The position numbers and the translations under genes are program-made. 64,000 nucleotides of DNA from Fidelibacterota bacterium (GTDB taxonomy: Bacteria; Fidelibacterota; Marinisomatia; SCGC-AAA003-L08; JACNLC01), in the NCBI GenBank assembly GCA_018657495.1, contig JABHXA010000004.1, positions 1-64,000 on the forward strand. Direction: 5' to 3'. Positions within the stretch are counted from its first letter, which is position 1; each line of letters opens with the position of its first letter. Positions 52,956 through 61,874 of the stretch are shown one piece after another. The notes beneath the pieces were generated by a model that was not told where the DNA came from, did not search any database, and worked only from the letters and a program-made list of their open reading frames with translations.

Positions 52956-53072
52956 ATGAAAAGACTACTACAAATTATCACACTAACAATCTCACCTATT
53001 CTTGCCCAGTGTGATTGGAACGAGGATCAGCAAATAAATATTCTTGAAGAATGTTATCCGTACGGAAATTAA
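52956..53072 (+). CDS. Very short secreted peptide with half-dockerin-like motif
   Basis: This 38-codon frame has GGAGA 6 nt before the ATG. It encodes a good signal peptide (MKRLLQIITLTISPILA) and then CDWNEDQQINILEECY, close to one calcium loop of a dockerin (DxNxDxxIN). It could be a real small protein, a remnant of a dockerin protein, or a chance frame. Its stop is followed directly by the next short frame. Confidence 0.4.
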   Translation: MKRLLQIITLTISPILAQCDWNEDQQINILEECYPYGN

Positions 53073-53168
53073 ATGAAATATTCATTAATCATATCAATAT
53101 TTTTAACCACCATTTTTATTTCAGTGTGCGACAATCCTTCAAAAGATGAGATGATCCAAATATCATAG
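53073..53168 (+). CDS. Very short lipoprotein-like peptide
   Basis: The ATG directly follows the stop of the previous peptide. The frame of 31 codons encodes a hydrophobic signal with lipobox-like ISVC, then DNPSKDEMIQIS and a stop. This is the size of a lysis- or entericidin-type lipopeptide, but it may instead be the truncated start of a larger lipoprotein. Confidence 0.35.
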   Translation: MKYSLIISIFLTTIFISVCDNPSKDEMIQIS

Positions 53169-53274
53169 GTTCATAGTTACGTTTTTCCCATTAACACGTT
53201 TTTACTGACAACAATTATTATCCCATGGATTCTAAGAGGGGTTATTTTAACAAATTAAAAGAGGGAAAATAACC

Positions 53275-53676
53275 ATGAAAACAAAAATCAAATCCATCAC
53301 TGTAATAATAATTACTATATTAACATTTAATTGCATCGAGAACTCCAATATCATTGGATCACAGGATGTTGCAGAACTTAGCTCGGCGGAATTTACCATC
53401 ACAGCGACTTCATATACTTCCTCAAAACTAACCGTATCAGGTACGGTAGCAAATACCGGGAATTCAGTGTATTATCCTCGCTGGTATATTGAAGGTGAGT
53501 TTTATTCTGATGATAATTATTCAATCAAACTGGGAGGTAGCTCCACCAGCATTAACTTTTCCTTGGCCCCTGGGGAAAGTACTTTCTGGGAGTTGGATTT
53601 TTCAAGCAGTTCAATCGTAGAATCAGATTATCCAAATTTTGCAGTAAGGAATCTACGTGCCTATCTAAATAATTAA
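53275..53676 (+). CDS. Small lipoprotein with FxLYD/CARDB-like beta domain
   Basis: The 133-residue precursor has a signal with lipobox-like LTFNC (Cys near residue 20). The mature domain has alternating strands, with SSKLTVSGTVANTGNSVYYP and LAPGESTFWELDF. This is the pattern of the FxLYD-type immunoglobulin-like domain, where a segment about a tonic gap is followed by GESxxW. The function is unknown. AGAGGGA lies upstream of the ATG, and a hairpin terminator follows the gene. Confidence 0.75.
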   Translation: MKTKIKSITVIIITILTFNCIENSNIIGSQDVAELSSAEFTITATSYTSSKLTVSGTVANTGNSVYYPRWYIEGEFYSDDNYSIKLGGSSTSINFSLAPGESTFWELDFSSSSIVESDYPNFAVRNLRAYLNN

Positions 53677-53712
53677 TTTGTGAAATTCTTAAATATTAAA
53701 TATCCAATCTTA

Positions 53713-53740
53713 TACCCTGTTGCTTGCAGCAGGGTATTTC
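53713..53740 (+). terminator. Terminator after the small lipoprotein gene
   Basis: TACCCTGTTG and CAGCAGGGTA form a 10-bp stem with one G-T pair and a 4-nt loop, followed by TTTCATTTT. Confidence 0.75.
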
Positions 53741-53925
53741 ATTTTGGCTGATAACTCAGCTAATAACATCGCATGGATAAATTGCCTAACACCTGGTTGT
53801 TAAATAATATACTTGTATATCGAATTATAGATTATTAAGTTTTGTCGTCAATTAGTTGCAAAGATCATTTAATCTTGTCATATGAATGATTAAATATATA
53901 ATTCAGAATACACAATTTAAAAATT

Positions 53926-54759
53926 ATGATAATCCATAAAACAAAGATGCTTCAAATAGTCATCATTTTACTAGTGATAGATGTATCTCTGTTAAATTCG
54001 CAATGCAGTCCACAGGTTTATATTGAAAGCGATGACATGGTTTTGTATAGCGGCCGGGTATATCACAAATCATCAAACGGAAGAGCCGGGACTTCTGCTT
54101 CATACGTCGATGTTGTACTGAAAGATTCACGCAGTGGGATTAATGTTACCGTTAGATCTAATACTGCTGGTTATTACCGGGCATATCTTCGCCGGGGAAA
54201 TTATCAAATAAATACATCAAAATCAGGATATGTCATAAAAAATAATCACCAAACACCTGAATTGCCAAACCCAAGATATACCAAAAAGAAAATTGACAAT
54301 AATTTCCAATATAAAAATAATTACAGCGATCCTTTCTACTATTTGCCATCTTCCTTGAGATACGATGACCGTGAATCAAAGAAAACTGTATTTAAACCGC
54401 TTCCTGATGGTGTCCCCACCGTAGCTATTGAATGTTCCCGTGATACCGTGAATGTGGGAGAGGAATTTACTATTACGGTCAATGCGGCGGATGATGATGG
54501 TATTGGAAAAATATGGTGGTATGCAACCTATTCAAAAAGCCGGGATTTAAGCTCAGATCACGTCTTTGAATGTAATGGGGCAACATCCATATCAAATGAA
54601 TGGATAATCTCAATCAATAAACCTGGACCTGTTGTACTTGTTGCTGATGCAACAGATGTACTTTTCGAATCACAAAATTCTCCCTATTCTCATCAGGCTT
54701 CTTTATCCTCTGAACTTCCTGAAATACATATATATGTTGTAGCCGGTGATAAAAAATAA
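53926..54759 (+). CDS. Exported protein with carboxypeptidase-regulatory-like and Ig-like domains
   Basis: The 277-residue protein has a signal peptide (about residues 8-25, ending LNSQ). A beta-sandwich at about 40-110 has VDVVLKDSRSG, TVRSNTAGYYRAYLRRGNY, the pattern of a carboxypeptidase regulatory-like domain. A second Ig-like domain (about 165-275) has VNVGEEFTITVNAADDDGIG. It is probably secreted or surface attached. I see no catalytic motif and no dockerin. Confidence 0.8.
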   Translation: MIIHKTKMLQIVIILLVIDVSLLNSQCSPQVYIESDDMVLYSGRVYHKSSNGRAGTSASYVDVVLKDSRSGINVTVRSNTAGYYRAYLRRGNYQINTSKSGYVIKNNHQTPELPNPRYTKKKIDNNFQYKNNYSDPFYYLPSSLRYDDRESKKTVFKPLPDGVPTVAIECSRDTVNVGEEFTITVNAADDDGIGKIWWYATYSKSRDLSSDHVFECNGATSISNEWIISINKPGPVVLVADATDVLFESQNSPYSHQASLSSELPEIHIYVVAGDKK

Positions 54760-54938
54760 TTTAATGCAGAGATCCTGTTAAAAATCGTTACATTCTACCC
54801 ATGAACTTTAATCGAATTCAATGTAAATTTATGTTATGGAGTTTTACAAAAATATGCTGAATCAGCAGCAATTTGAAATTATTGAATACAAAACAATAAT
54901 TTTGGATAATTACTTTTCATTTAGTCTGAGAGATATTT

Positions 54939-55217
54939 TTGGCTGATTCTCATAACCCACTTATAAAATTTTCTTATACTCTTCTCAACCCGGATGGAGT
55001 CCCATACCAAAAATCCTGGATAGTTAATCTTGCTTACGTTGTTACAATAGAAGCATCAGGCTCAAACGATTTAAAATTATATTTGAGAAACGATCAGGTC
55101 GTATCCATTGAATTGGGTGAAGAACAGGGTGCTGAAGAAGTGATGGAAGAGATTCTGTCATTATCTGCCGTAGGACATAATTATTCAGTGTATCGCATTA
55201 ATACATTTCGGAAATAG
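54939..55217 (+). CDS. Small conserved-looking protein of unknown function
   Basis: The frame encodes 92 residues from a TTG start, with GAGAGA about 9 nt upstream. The sequence alternates strands and ends in a helix (EQGAEEVMEEILSLS), so it looks like a folded alpha-beta domain. No signal peptide is present. I recognise no family. Confidence 0.55.
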   Translation: MADSHNPLIKFSYTLLNPDGVPYQKSWIVNLAYVVTIEASGSNDLKLYLRNDQVVSIELGEEQGAEEVMEEILSLSAVGHNYSVYRINTFRK

Positions 55218-55342
55218 TTCACCTTGATTTTGTCCAATTTAATATATATTTAAAAGCATATAAATATTCCTTTGAACATATTGAACCCGCCAGTGTCTAA
55301 CCGCACCATGATTCGCAATCTAATAATCACCAACAGGTATCC

Positions 55343-58300
55343 ATGTTTAAAAAAATCTTGATTCTTTCCCTCATCTTGTCGGGCTGTGTTTATTTTAATA
55401 CCTTTTATAATGCTGAGCAATCATTTGAGAAGGCGGTAAAAATTATTGAGCAATCTCAAGACGAAGATGACTTACCCTCAAATGCAAAAAACCTTTTATC
55501 TGATGCAATCACAAACAGTAATATTGTTATTGAAAAGTACCCTGACAGTAAATACATCGACGATGCCTTTTATATTATTGGAAAAGCAAGCTTTTACAAA
55601 ATGGATAATACCGCTGCAGATAGATATTTTAATCGACTAATAAATGAATTTCCTGACAGTCCATACCGTCAGGAATGTGAAATATGGCTAGCCTATACGC
55701 ATTACCGAAAAGGATTGATTGACTCTGCCTTGAGTCAAATTCAGACATTGGTAGATAATCCACCCAAAGATAAGGATATGAAATACATACTTTATAAGGT
55801 GATGGGTGAGATTGAATTGACTCAGGATTCTATCCAAACGGCATTTACCTATTTTGAAACTGCGACGAAATTTGCTGATACTGACAGTAAACGCATGAGC
55901 ATATTTAATAAGCTGCTATTGATTGCCGAAAAGAGAAAAGACTATCCAAAAGCGATTTATATTTTAGAGCAAATTGAGTTATACGGAACTTCAGCCCAGA
56001 TTCGGCAGGAAGCAAAAATGAAATGGATTGAGTATAATCGCGTTCTGGGTAATTATAATCTCATTCTCACCGAAATAGAAATTTTACTTCTTGACCCGGA
56101 ATATGACCTTCACCATTTACCACTGGAGCTGGAAAAAGGTAAAATTGCCCTGGCTGTCAAAGACTATTCAAGAGCGAGGGAATACTTCGTAGAAATACTT
56201 GAAAATTCTAATTACCGTCGAAAAGACCCAACAGCTGAAGCTTGTTATCATCTTGGTAATTTGGCAATCACAGATGGATTCGACCTGGAAATGTCTATAA
56301 TGTATTTGGACAGTGTTTCAAGGATTTTTTCAGCATCCCTCTATAAGAGAAAAGCCAATACCCTGAAAACTAAAATCAATAAATACCAGAATTTGCTGGA
56401 TGATTTTGATTTTGCTGTTCAGGAAGCAAAAGAAATGGAGAATGCTGAAACTGATACGGTTGCCACTATTGTTGAGATACCTGCTGATGATACCAGCAAA
56501 ACAGATATTGATAATGACATACCAGATATTGATATTGGCGAGCCAGATGATTTTAAGGGTGAACCGGATGATTTTATGGGTATGGTCCCACCTGATATTG
56601 CTCAACCTGATATGAGAAATCTACAACAAAAGCAGTCACAACCAGATTCGCTGCTTTTCACCCTGGCAGAAATGCTGCTCTTTGAATTTAACAAACCAAA
56701 TTTATCAAAGCGTAAATATGAAGATTTAATGGATAATTATTCCGAATCTCATTTTGCGCCGCAATCCCTTTATGTACTGACCCAAATTTCGGATGATGAA
56801 TCAAAAAAATGGACAGATGAATTGTTGGAAAGATTTCCGCTGTCCATCTATGCCCGGCAAATAAAAGGTGAAAAAGTACAGGTGGATGTTACCGATTCTG
56901 ACCCCCTCGATATAAAACGAGATACAGCATGGTTTGAGCTAAATGGGGATCCAGAAAAATCACGGGATATGTTTAGGGACATAGCCGTCGAATTTGACGA
57001 CCCTGAGTCTCAGTATTTTGCAGCATATATCACTGATAAGTATCTGTACGATCTTGAAAACACTATTAATGAATACCATGGATTCCTCATCGAATACCCT
57101 GACCACAGTTATGCAAAGGATGCCTCAAGTAGATTAGAAGAGTTAAAATTTGCTGTACGGACAAAGATGGATGAAGTCGTTGGCTGGGTCGACAGATTTA
57201 GCAGTACTATGACGATTCTACCAGTTACAGATTCTATTTTTGTTAACATCGATAATGACAGTACCATATTTTTAGCTTATCTGGATACATTGAAAATCAG
57301 CACTATTCTTGGCAAAGAGAAAATTCATGCTGTGTCAGACACATTATGGAAATTTGAAATTGTTGACAGTACGAAATCAAAATTTATGCTTGAGGATGTT
57401 CGTATAAACAGCACGAATAATACTATCCATATGATTAGCTCTGGTGATACTCTTATACAAGCTGATAGCGGTGATTCTCTCGTTGTCAGTCATAGTAATT
57501 CTTCACTGACCATATACCCTTCGAATGATTCATTATTGTATCAATTTTATAATACTCAGATAGTACCTCATCCTGAGTTGGATGAAGTTTTTCTACTATT
57601 GGGATTAGATGAAGAAGTAGCAGTTGTTGATTCAATTGAAGCAATTCAAATCGTCGATGAAGTACAATTATCAGATAGTCTGGCTCCACCGCCAAATATG
57701 CCGGCATGGATGGATTCACTTCGGCGCGCTTCAGAAATTATAGGTAATCCTATAAAGGATCGTGAAACAGGAGAAAAAGATATTCCCTTACCGGGAGATA
57801 TGCAAGTACTGCCGGAACCACCCACATTAGAAAATGCCGAAATGAATCCTACATTGGAACCCGACGCCATGCGAAAGAATAATTTATCAAATAGGCAAGA
57901 GCAAATTTCAAATGAGTTGGAATCAGAAAAAATTGATTTAAGTTCTGAAACTATTAATCCGACAATTCCTAAAAAGGTCGTTCAAGACGAACAGGAATTA
58001 TCGGAATATGTGACAAAATACGGTGATAACTTAAAATCAATTGCCCGGGAAGTTTATAGTGATGAAAATAAGTGGCAGGATATTTACTATTTAAATAAAT
58101 CTCTCATAGGTGATGATCCACATAAGATTTATCCGTATCATAGATTATATCTCAGTGGCAGTCCAAGTATCAAAAAAAGCTTTTCAGTTACAATCACATT
58201 GGTTGTCCAGGAGGGAGAGTCATTATGGTCTATTTCAGAAAAAATGTATGGTGATCCATTAGCATGGATGATCCTGTATCAGGATAATATGGATGCAATT

Positions 58301-58363
58301 AAAATAAATAAAGATTTAATTAGACCTGGTATGGTATTAAAAATCAGGAGCAATTTGTATTAA
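55343..58363 (+). CDS. Large lipoprotein with TPR repeats and two C-terminal LysM domains
   Basis: The 1006-residue precursor has a lipoprotein signal, LILSGC, with Cys at about residue 15. TPR-like repeats fill about residues 25-350 and again 430-620 (YPDSKYIDDAFYIIGKASF, YPDHSYAKDASSRLEEL). Residues about 620-880 are acidic and low in structure. Two LysM domains follow near 888-935 (YGDNLKSIAREVYSDENKWQ) and 955-1004 (EGESLWSISEKMYGDPLAW). LysM modules bind peptidoglycan, so this is probably an outer-membrane lipoprotein tethered to the cell wall. Its stop is immediately followed by the pyrK ATG. Confidence 0.9.
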   Translation: MFKKILILSLILSGCVYFNTFYNAEQSFEKAVKIIEQSQDEDDLPSNAKNLLSDAITNSNIVIEKYPDSKYIDDAFYIIGKASFYKMDNTAADRYFNRLINEFPDSPYRQECEIWLAYTHYRKGLIDSALSQIQTLVDNPPKDKDMKYILYKVMGEIELTQDSIQTAFTYFETATKFADTDSKRMSIFNKLLLIAEKRKDYPKAIYILEQIELYGTSAQIRQEAKMKWIEYNRVLGNYNLILTEIEILLLDPEYDLHHLPLELEKGKIALAVKDYSRAREYFVEILENSNYRRKDPTAEACYHLGNLAITDGFDLEMSIMYLDSVSRIFSASLYKRKANTLKTKINKYQNLLDDFDFAVQEAKEMENAETDTVATIVEIPADDTSKTDIDNDIPDIDIGEPDDFKGEPDDFMGMVPPDIAQPDMRNLQQKQSQPDSLLFTLAEMLLFEFNKPNLSKRKYEDLMDNYSESHFAPQSLYVLTQISDDESKKWTDELLERFPLSIYARQIKGEKVQVDVTDSDPLDIKRDTAWFELNGDPEKSRDMFRDIAVEFDDPESQYFAAYITDKYLYDLENTINEYHGFLIEYPDHSYAKDASSRLEELKFAVRTKMDEVVGWVDRFSSTMTILPVTDSIFVNIDNDSTIFLAYLDTLKISTILGKEKIHAVSDTLWKFEIVDSTKSKFMLEDVRINSTNNTIHMISSGDTLIQADSGDSLVVSHSNSSLTIYPSNDSLLYQFYNTQIVPHPELDEVFLLLGLDEEVAVVDSIEAIQIVDEVQLSDSLAPPPNMPAWMDSLRRASEIIGNPIKDRETGEKDIPLPGDMQVLPEPPTLENAEMNPTLEPDAMRKNNLSNRQEQISNELESEKIDLSSETINPTIPKKVVQDEQELSEYVTKYGDNLKSIAREVYSDENKWQDIYYLNKSLIGDDPHKIYPYHRLYLSGSPSIKKSFSVTITLVVQEGESLWSISEKMYGDPLAWMILYQDNMDAIKINKDLIRPGMVLKIRSNLY

Positions 58364-59158
58364 ATGGTAAATGAAGTTGCCAGTGTTATCTCTAACTACG
58401 AAATTGCTTCAAATTACTGGCAGGCAATATTGAAAGCGCCTGAAATCAGCAGGATGGCCAAACCGGGTCAGTTTATAAATATTCTGCCAATAAAAAACTG
58501 GCCAAAAATGATGCGAAGACCGATGAGCATTGCCAGTAATGAACACGAAAATATCAGTATTATTTATAAAGTTGTCGGCGAAGGTACTCAATATATCAGC
58601 GATTGGAAAGAAGGGAGCAAAGTGGACATCATCGGACCACTTGGAAATACCTGGCCTGAATTCAACGATGAATATCCCATCCTTATTGGTGGAGGTGTGG
58701 GTATCGCTCCTATCCTTTATCTACAGGATAAATTCTCCAGTGAAGGCATTAAGCACCATTTGATAATGGGCGCCAAAACGGGTAGTGAACATTTCCTCGA
58801 GCATTCACCAGATGATGGATTATTATTAACTACTGACGACGGAACTATTGGTATAAAAGGAACGGTAATCAGAGCCCTTGAGGCAATATTTCATACACCC
58901 TCTGATATACGAAATTATAGAATATGTGCCTGCGGACCATCACCCATGTTAAATGCAATAAAACAATTTGCATCTGATTATTCCATCGAATGTTTTGTGG
59001 CGTTAGAAACTATGATGGCATGCGGTTTTGGTATTTGTCAGGGCTGTAGTATCGAGAGGGAACAGAATTCAGATGCTGGTTCATCCTATAGAAAAAAATA
59101 TTCCCTGGCATGTATTGATGGACCAGTTTTCCAGACAAACGAGATAAAAAATTGCTGA
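58364..59158 (+). CDS. pyrK: Dihydroorotate dehydrogenase B electron-transfer subunit
   Basis: PyrK passes electrons from the PyrD flavin to NAD+ through FAD and a 2Fe-2S cluster. The 264-residue protein has the FAD-binding RRPMSIAS (51-58), the NAD-binding GGGVGIAPIL, and the cluster ligands Cys220, Cys225, Cys228 and Cys250 (ACGFGICQGC ... ACIDGPV). It starts directly after the TPR-LysM stop and overlaps pyrD by 7 nt. Confidence 0.95.
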   Translation: MVNEVASVISNYEIASNYWQAILKAPEISRMAKPGQFINILPIKNWPKMMRRPMSIASNEHENISIIYKVVGEGTQYISDWKEGSKVDIIGPLGNTWPEFNDEYPILIGGGVGIAPILYLQDKFSSEGIKHHLIMGAKTGSEHFLEHSPDDGLLLTTDDGTIGIKGTVIRALEAIFHTPSDIRNYRICACGPSPMLNAIKQFASDYSIECFVALETMMACGFGICQGCSIEREQNSDAGSSYRKKYSLACIDGPVFQTNEIKNC

Positions 59159-60066
59159 CAAAAATAGAATTATTAAATCATACGTTTAAATCTCCAATCC
59201 TGGTGGCCAGTGGTACTTTTGGATATGGAGATGAAGTTGCAGGTTTGATTGATGTAAACCAATTGGGTGGTATTATAACTAAATCAGTAACGCTTGAACC
59301 AAGGGAAGGCAACGCACCACCGAGAATTGCTGAGACCTCGGCTGGGATGTTGAATTCTATAGGATTGGCAAATCTTGGTGTAGAGAAATATTGTCATACA
59401 AAACTACCGCAGTTAAACAAACTTGAAACCAAGGTGATCATCAATATTGCCGGATTTGGAATTGATGACTATGTTAAAACATTACAGATTCTTGAAAATC
59501 ATGACGGCAACCATGCCGGGTACGAAATCAATATATCCTGCCCAAATGTAAAAAGCGGAGGAATGCAGTTTGGTGTTGATGCGGTTATGACTGAATCGCT
59601 CACCAGCGAAATGAGAAAACACACTAATAAACTGCTAATTTTGAAATTAAGTCCCAATGTCACAAAAATTGAGGATATCGCCATGGCTGCAGAAGCAGGC
59701 GGAGCCGATATGATTAGTGCAATTAATACTGTCGTCGGGATGGGTATTAATATTCATAATAGAAAACCAGTTCTCAATACTGTCTTTGGTGGCCTATCAG
59801 GACCTGCCATCAAACCAATTGCCCTGGCAAATGTCCATAAAATTTATAAAGCAGTTTCTGTCCCCATAATCGGAATTGGCGGGATCTCAACTGCTGAGGA
59901 TGTGATAGAATTCATAATGGCAGGGGCAGATTTAGTTCAGGTGGGAACATCAAATTTCAAAGATCCATCAATTGGCTTAAAAATCACCAAAGGATTGGAA
60001 CCTCTGTGTAAAACTCTGGAAGTGACAAATATTCACGATCTGAAAGGAACCCTTGAGTATTATTAA
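59152..60066 (+). CDS. pyrD: Dihydroorotate dehydrogenase B catalytic subunit
   Basis: The 304-residue enzyme oxidises dihydroorotate to orotate. The class 1B active-site Cys lies in EINISCPNVK, and VQVGTSNF and GIGGIS are the FMN phosphate-binding segments. Pairing with PyrK confirms the NAD-dependent 1B type. The start is TTG at 59152, which overlaps the pyrK stop. Its own stop lies inside the RlpA-like gene, an overlap of 14 nt. Confidence 0.95.
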   Translation: MLTKIELLNHTFKSPILVASGTFGYGDEVAGLIDVNQLGGIITKSVTLEPREGNAPPRIAETSAGMLNSIGLANLGVEKYCHTKLPQLNKLETKVIINIAGFGIDDYVKTLQILENHDGNHAGYEINISCPNVKSGGMQFGVDAVMTESLTSEMRKHTNKLLILKLSPNVTKIEDIAMAAEAGGADMISAINTVVGMGINIHNRKPVLNTVFGGLSGPAIKPIALANVHKIYKAVSVPIIGIGGISTAEDVIEFIMAGADLVQVGTSNFKDPSIGLKITKGLEPLCKTLEVTNIHDLKGTLEYY

Positions 60067-60529
60067 AAAATTAATCTGGTTATTGGGAATCACCCTACTA
60101 ATAATGTCTTGCTCTCCATCGCCCCGGTACACAACTGGTAAACCCAGTGGTCAAAAAAAGAAAACCACTTCAACTACCAAGGCCAAATCTGGTAAAAAAA
60201 TTAAACACAAAAAGGTAATGACAGGTGTCTCATCATATTATGGGAAAGCCTTTCACGGTAAGCTGACTGCAAATGGAGAAATATTTGATATGTATGGGGT
60301 AACTGCGGCCCACAAAACTCTGCCGCTGAATACAGTGGTTAGAGTCACGAACCTGGATAATAGTAAATCCCTCATTATTAGAATAAATGACCGGGGTCCT
60401 TATATAGACGGCCGAATACTTGACTGCTCCTATGGTGCGGCGAAAAAACTCGGATTTATTCAGCAGGGAACTGCCAAAGTGAAAGTTGAAGTGATCGAAT
60501 GGGGTGATGGCGAGTATATGAAACATTAG
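60053..60529 (+). CDS. rlpA: RlpA-like lipoprotein (double-psi beta-barrel)
   Basis: The 158-residue precursor has a lipoprotein signal, LLIMSC, with Cys at about residue 20, and a Lys-rich linker. The RlpA-type double-psi barrel follows (about 60-155), with GVSSYYGKAFHGKLTANGEIFDM, HKTLPLNT, and RINDRGPYIDGRILDCSYGA; the Asp of NDRGPY is present. RlpA proteins cleave naked glycan strands of peptidoglycan. It lacks the SPOR domain of E. coli RlpA. AAAGGAA precedes the TTG start. Confidence 0.9.
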   Translation: MSIIKKLIWLLGITLLIMSCSPSPRYTTGKPSGQKKKTTSTTKAKSGKKIKHKKVMTGVSSYYGKAFHGKLTANGEIFDMYGVTAAHKTLPLNTVVRVTNLDNSKSLIIRINDRGPYIDGRILDCSYGAAKKLGFIQQGTAKVKVEVIEWGDGEYMKH

Positions 60530-60630
60530 CAAATTTTCAAACTCCCTGATAATTTCCAATTTCTATCCAAATTCAAAAAAAATAAAAAAGATTAAAACTA
60601 TTTCCAAATTGTCTGCGTCATTAAGGTAAC

Positions 60631-61227
60631 ATGGAAAAAACTATTTGGGCCGATCATACAATTATCAACCAGCATTTATCTGGTAATCAGCAGGCATTCA
60701 CCGCACTTGTAAAGAAACATCGACCCGGCATATATCAATTTATTCTCAAATGTATCCAAAACCACGAAGATACTAAAGACCTCTCACAAAAAGTTTTCAT
60801 CAAATGTTATAAAGGTCTCACAGAATTGCGAGATAAAACTAATTTCAAGTCATGGTTATTCAGCATTGCCAGAAACCAGGTCATTGATTATCAACGCAGT
60901 TTGAAAGACATTAAAAATATCGATGATCTCACCACCGATGATTCAGAAGCACAGCAAATATTTTCAACAGATTTCAATCCTGAAATGGCATCAGATGTTG
61001 TATTCAGGAAAAAAGTCATTTATAGGGCAATTAATCAACTTCCCCATGAGCAAAAAGAAGTGATCGTAATGAAAATATATTCTCAGATGACTTTTGCAGA
61101 AATTTCTAAAGTGGTGGATGTTTCGGAGAATACAATAAAATCCAGATGTTATTATGGTTTGACATCAATTAAAAAGATATTAAAGAAATGGAATTTTCAG
61201 GAGTACGGATATCATGAAATGTACTGA
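60631..61227 (+). CDS. ECF-type sigma factor
   Basis: The 198-residue protein has region 2 (about 25-95) with KDLSQKVFIKCYKGL and WLFSIARNQVIDYQR, and region 4 (about 135-188) with QMTFAEISKVVDVSENTIKSR as the DNA-contacting helix-turn-helix. It lacks regions 1.1 and 3, as ECF factors do. It overlaps the next gene, an anti-sigma factor, by 14 nt. AAGG sits 7 nt before the ATG. Confidence 0.94.
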   Translation: MEKTIWADHTIINQHLSGNQQAFTALVKKHRPGIYQFILKCIQNHEDTKDLSQKVFIKCYKGLTELRDKTNFKSWLFSIARNQVIDYQRSLKDIKNIDDLTTDDSEAQQIFSTDFNPEMASDVVFRKKVIYRAINQLPHEQKEVIVMKIYSQMTFAEISKVVDVSENTIKSRCYYGLTSIKKILKKWNFQEYGYHEMY

Positions 61228-61873
61228 TATAAAAGATAAACTGACAGATCTGCTTTTTGAAGAATTAACAGATGAAGACAGACAGTTAACCGAAAAACAT
61301 ATTCAAAGTTGTGATAGCTGCAAGGCTGAATATGATGAGCTCAGGATTACAAAAAATATCCTTGTTGAAATGGAAGAAATTGAAAGTACTGAGGATCTCA
61401 ACTTTCCACAAATAGTCCCCAGTTCATTCTCATCACAAATGAATAATCTTTTGATATATTCTATGAAATGGGGTATTGCCGCCGCCATTATATTTCTGAC
61501 ATTGTTCATTTCAAAACCACTTTTTCAATATGGAGATGATGGCATTTTAGTCGCTTTTGGTGGACAGGAAATTACCAATGAGAGCTTGAATAATGAAGAT
61601 TTCCAGAATGTAGAATTATTGAATAGAAAATACCAGATGGAAACAATACAGCTTGTTTCCCAAATGATCCAGAAAAACAATTACCAAACTCGGAGAGAAA
61701 ATCTGAATGCATTTCAGATTCTAAATGATGATATTGAGAGGAAAAGACAATATGATCTGCAGTTGGTAAACAGTGGTTTTCAACAATTGGAAAGGGGATC
61801 GAAGGAATCGGTAATCCAGACAGGATTGTTGGTAAAGGATTTGCTCAACACGCACGAAATAAAAGGAAAATAA
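61214..61873 (+). CDS. Anti-sigma factor with zinc-finger (zf-HC2) domain
   Basis: The 219-residue protein has the zf-HC2 motif: Cys3, then HIQSCDSC with the HxxxCxxC zinc ligands at about residues 29-36. A membrane segment (about 85-105) follows. The C-terminal part outside the cytoplasm is Gln- and Asn-rich, with a coiled-coil look. It would hold the adjacent sigma factor at the membrane until an envelope signal arrives. One base separates it from the next gene. Confidence 0.93.
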   Translation: MKCTDIKDKLTDLLFEELTDEDRQLTEKHIQSCDSCKAEYDELRITKNILVEMEEIESTEDLNFPQIVPSSFSSQMNNLLIYSMKWGIAAAIIFLTLFISKPLFQYGDDGILVAFGGQEITNESLNNEDFQNVELLNRKYQMETIQLVSQMIQKNNYQTRRENLNAFQILNDDIERKRQYDLQLVNSGFQQLERGSKESVIQTGLLVKDLLNTHEIKGK

Positions 61874-61874
61874 C

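Noticed and set aside
50886-53900. Integrated phage or IS element
   Set aside because: No integrase, transposase, structural phage gene or terminal repeat was found.
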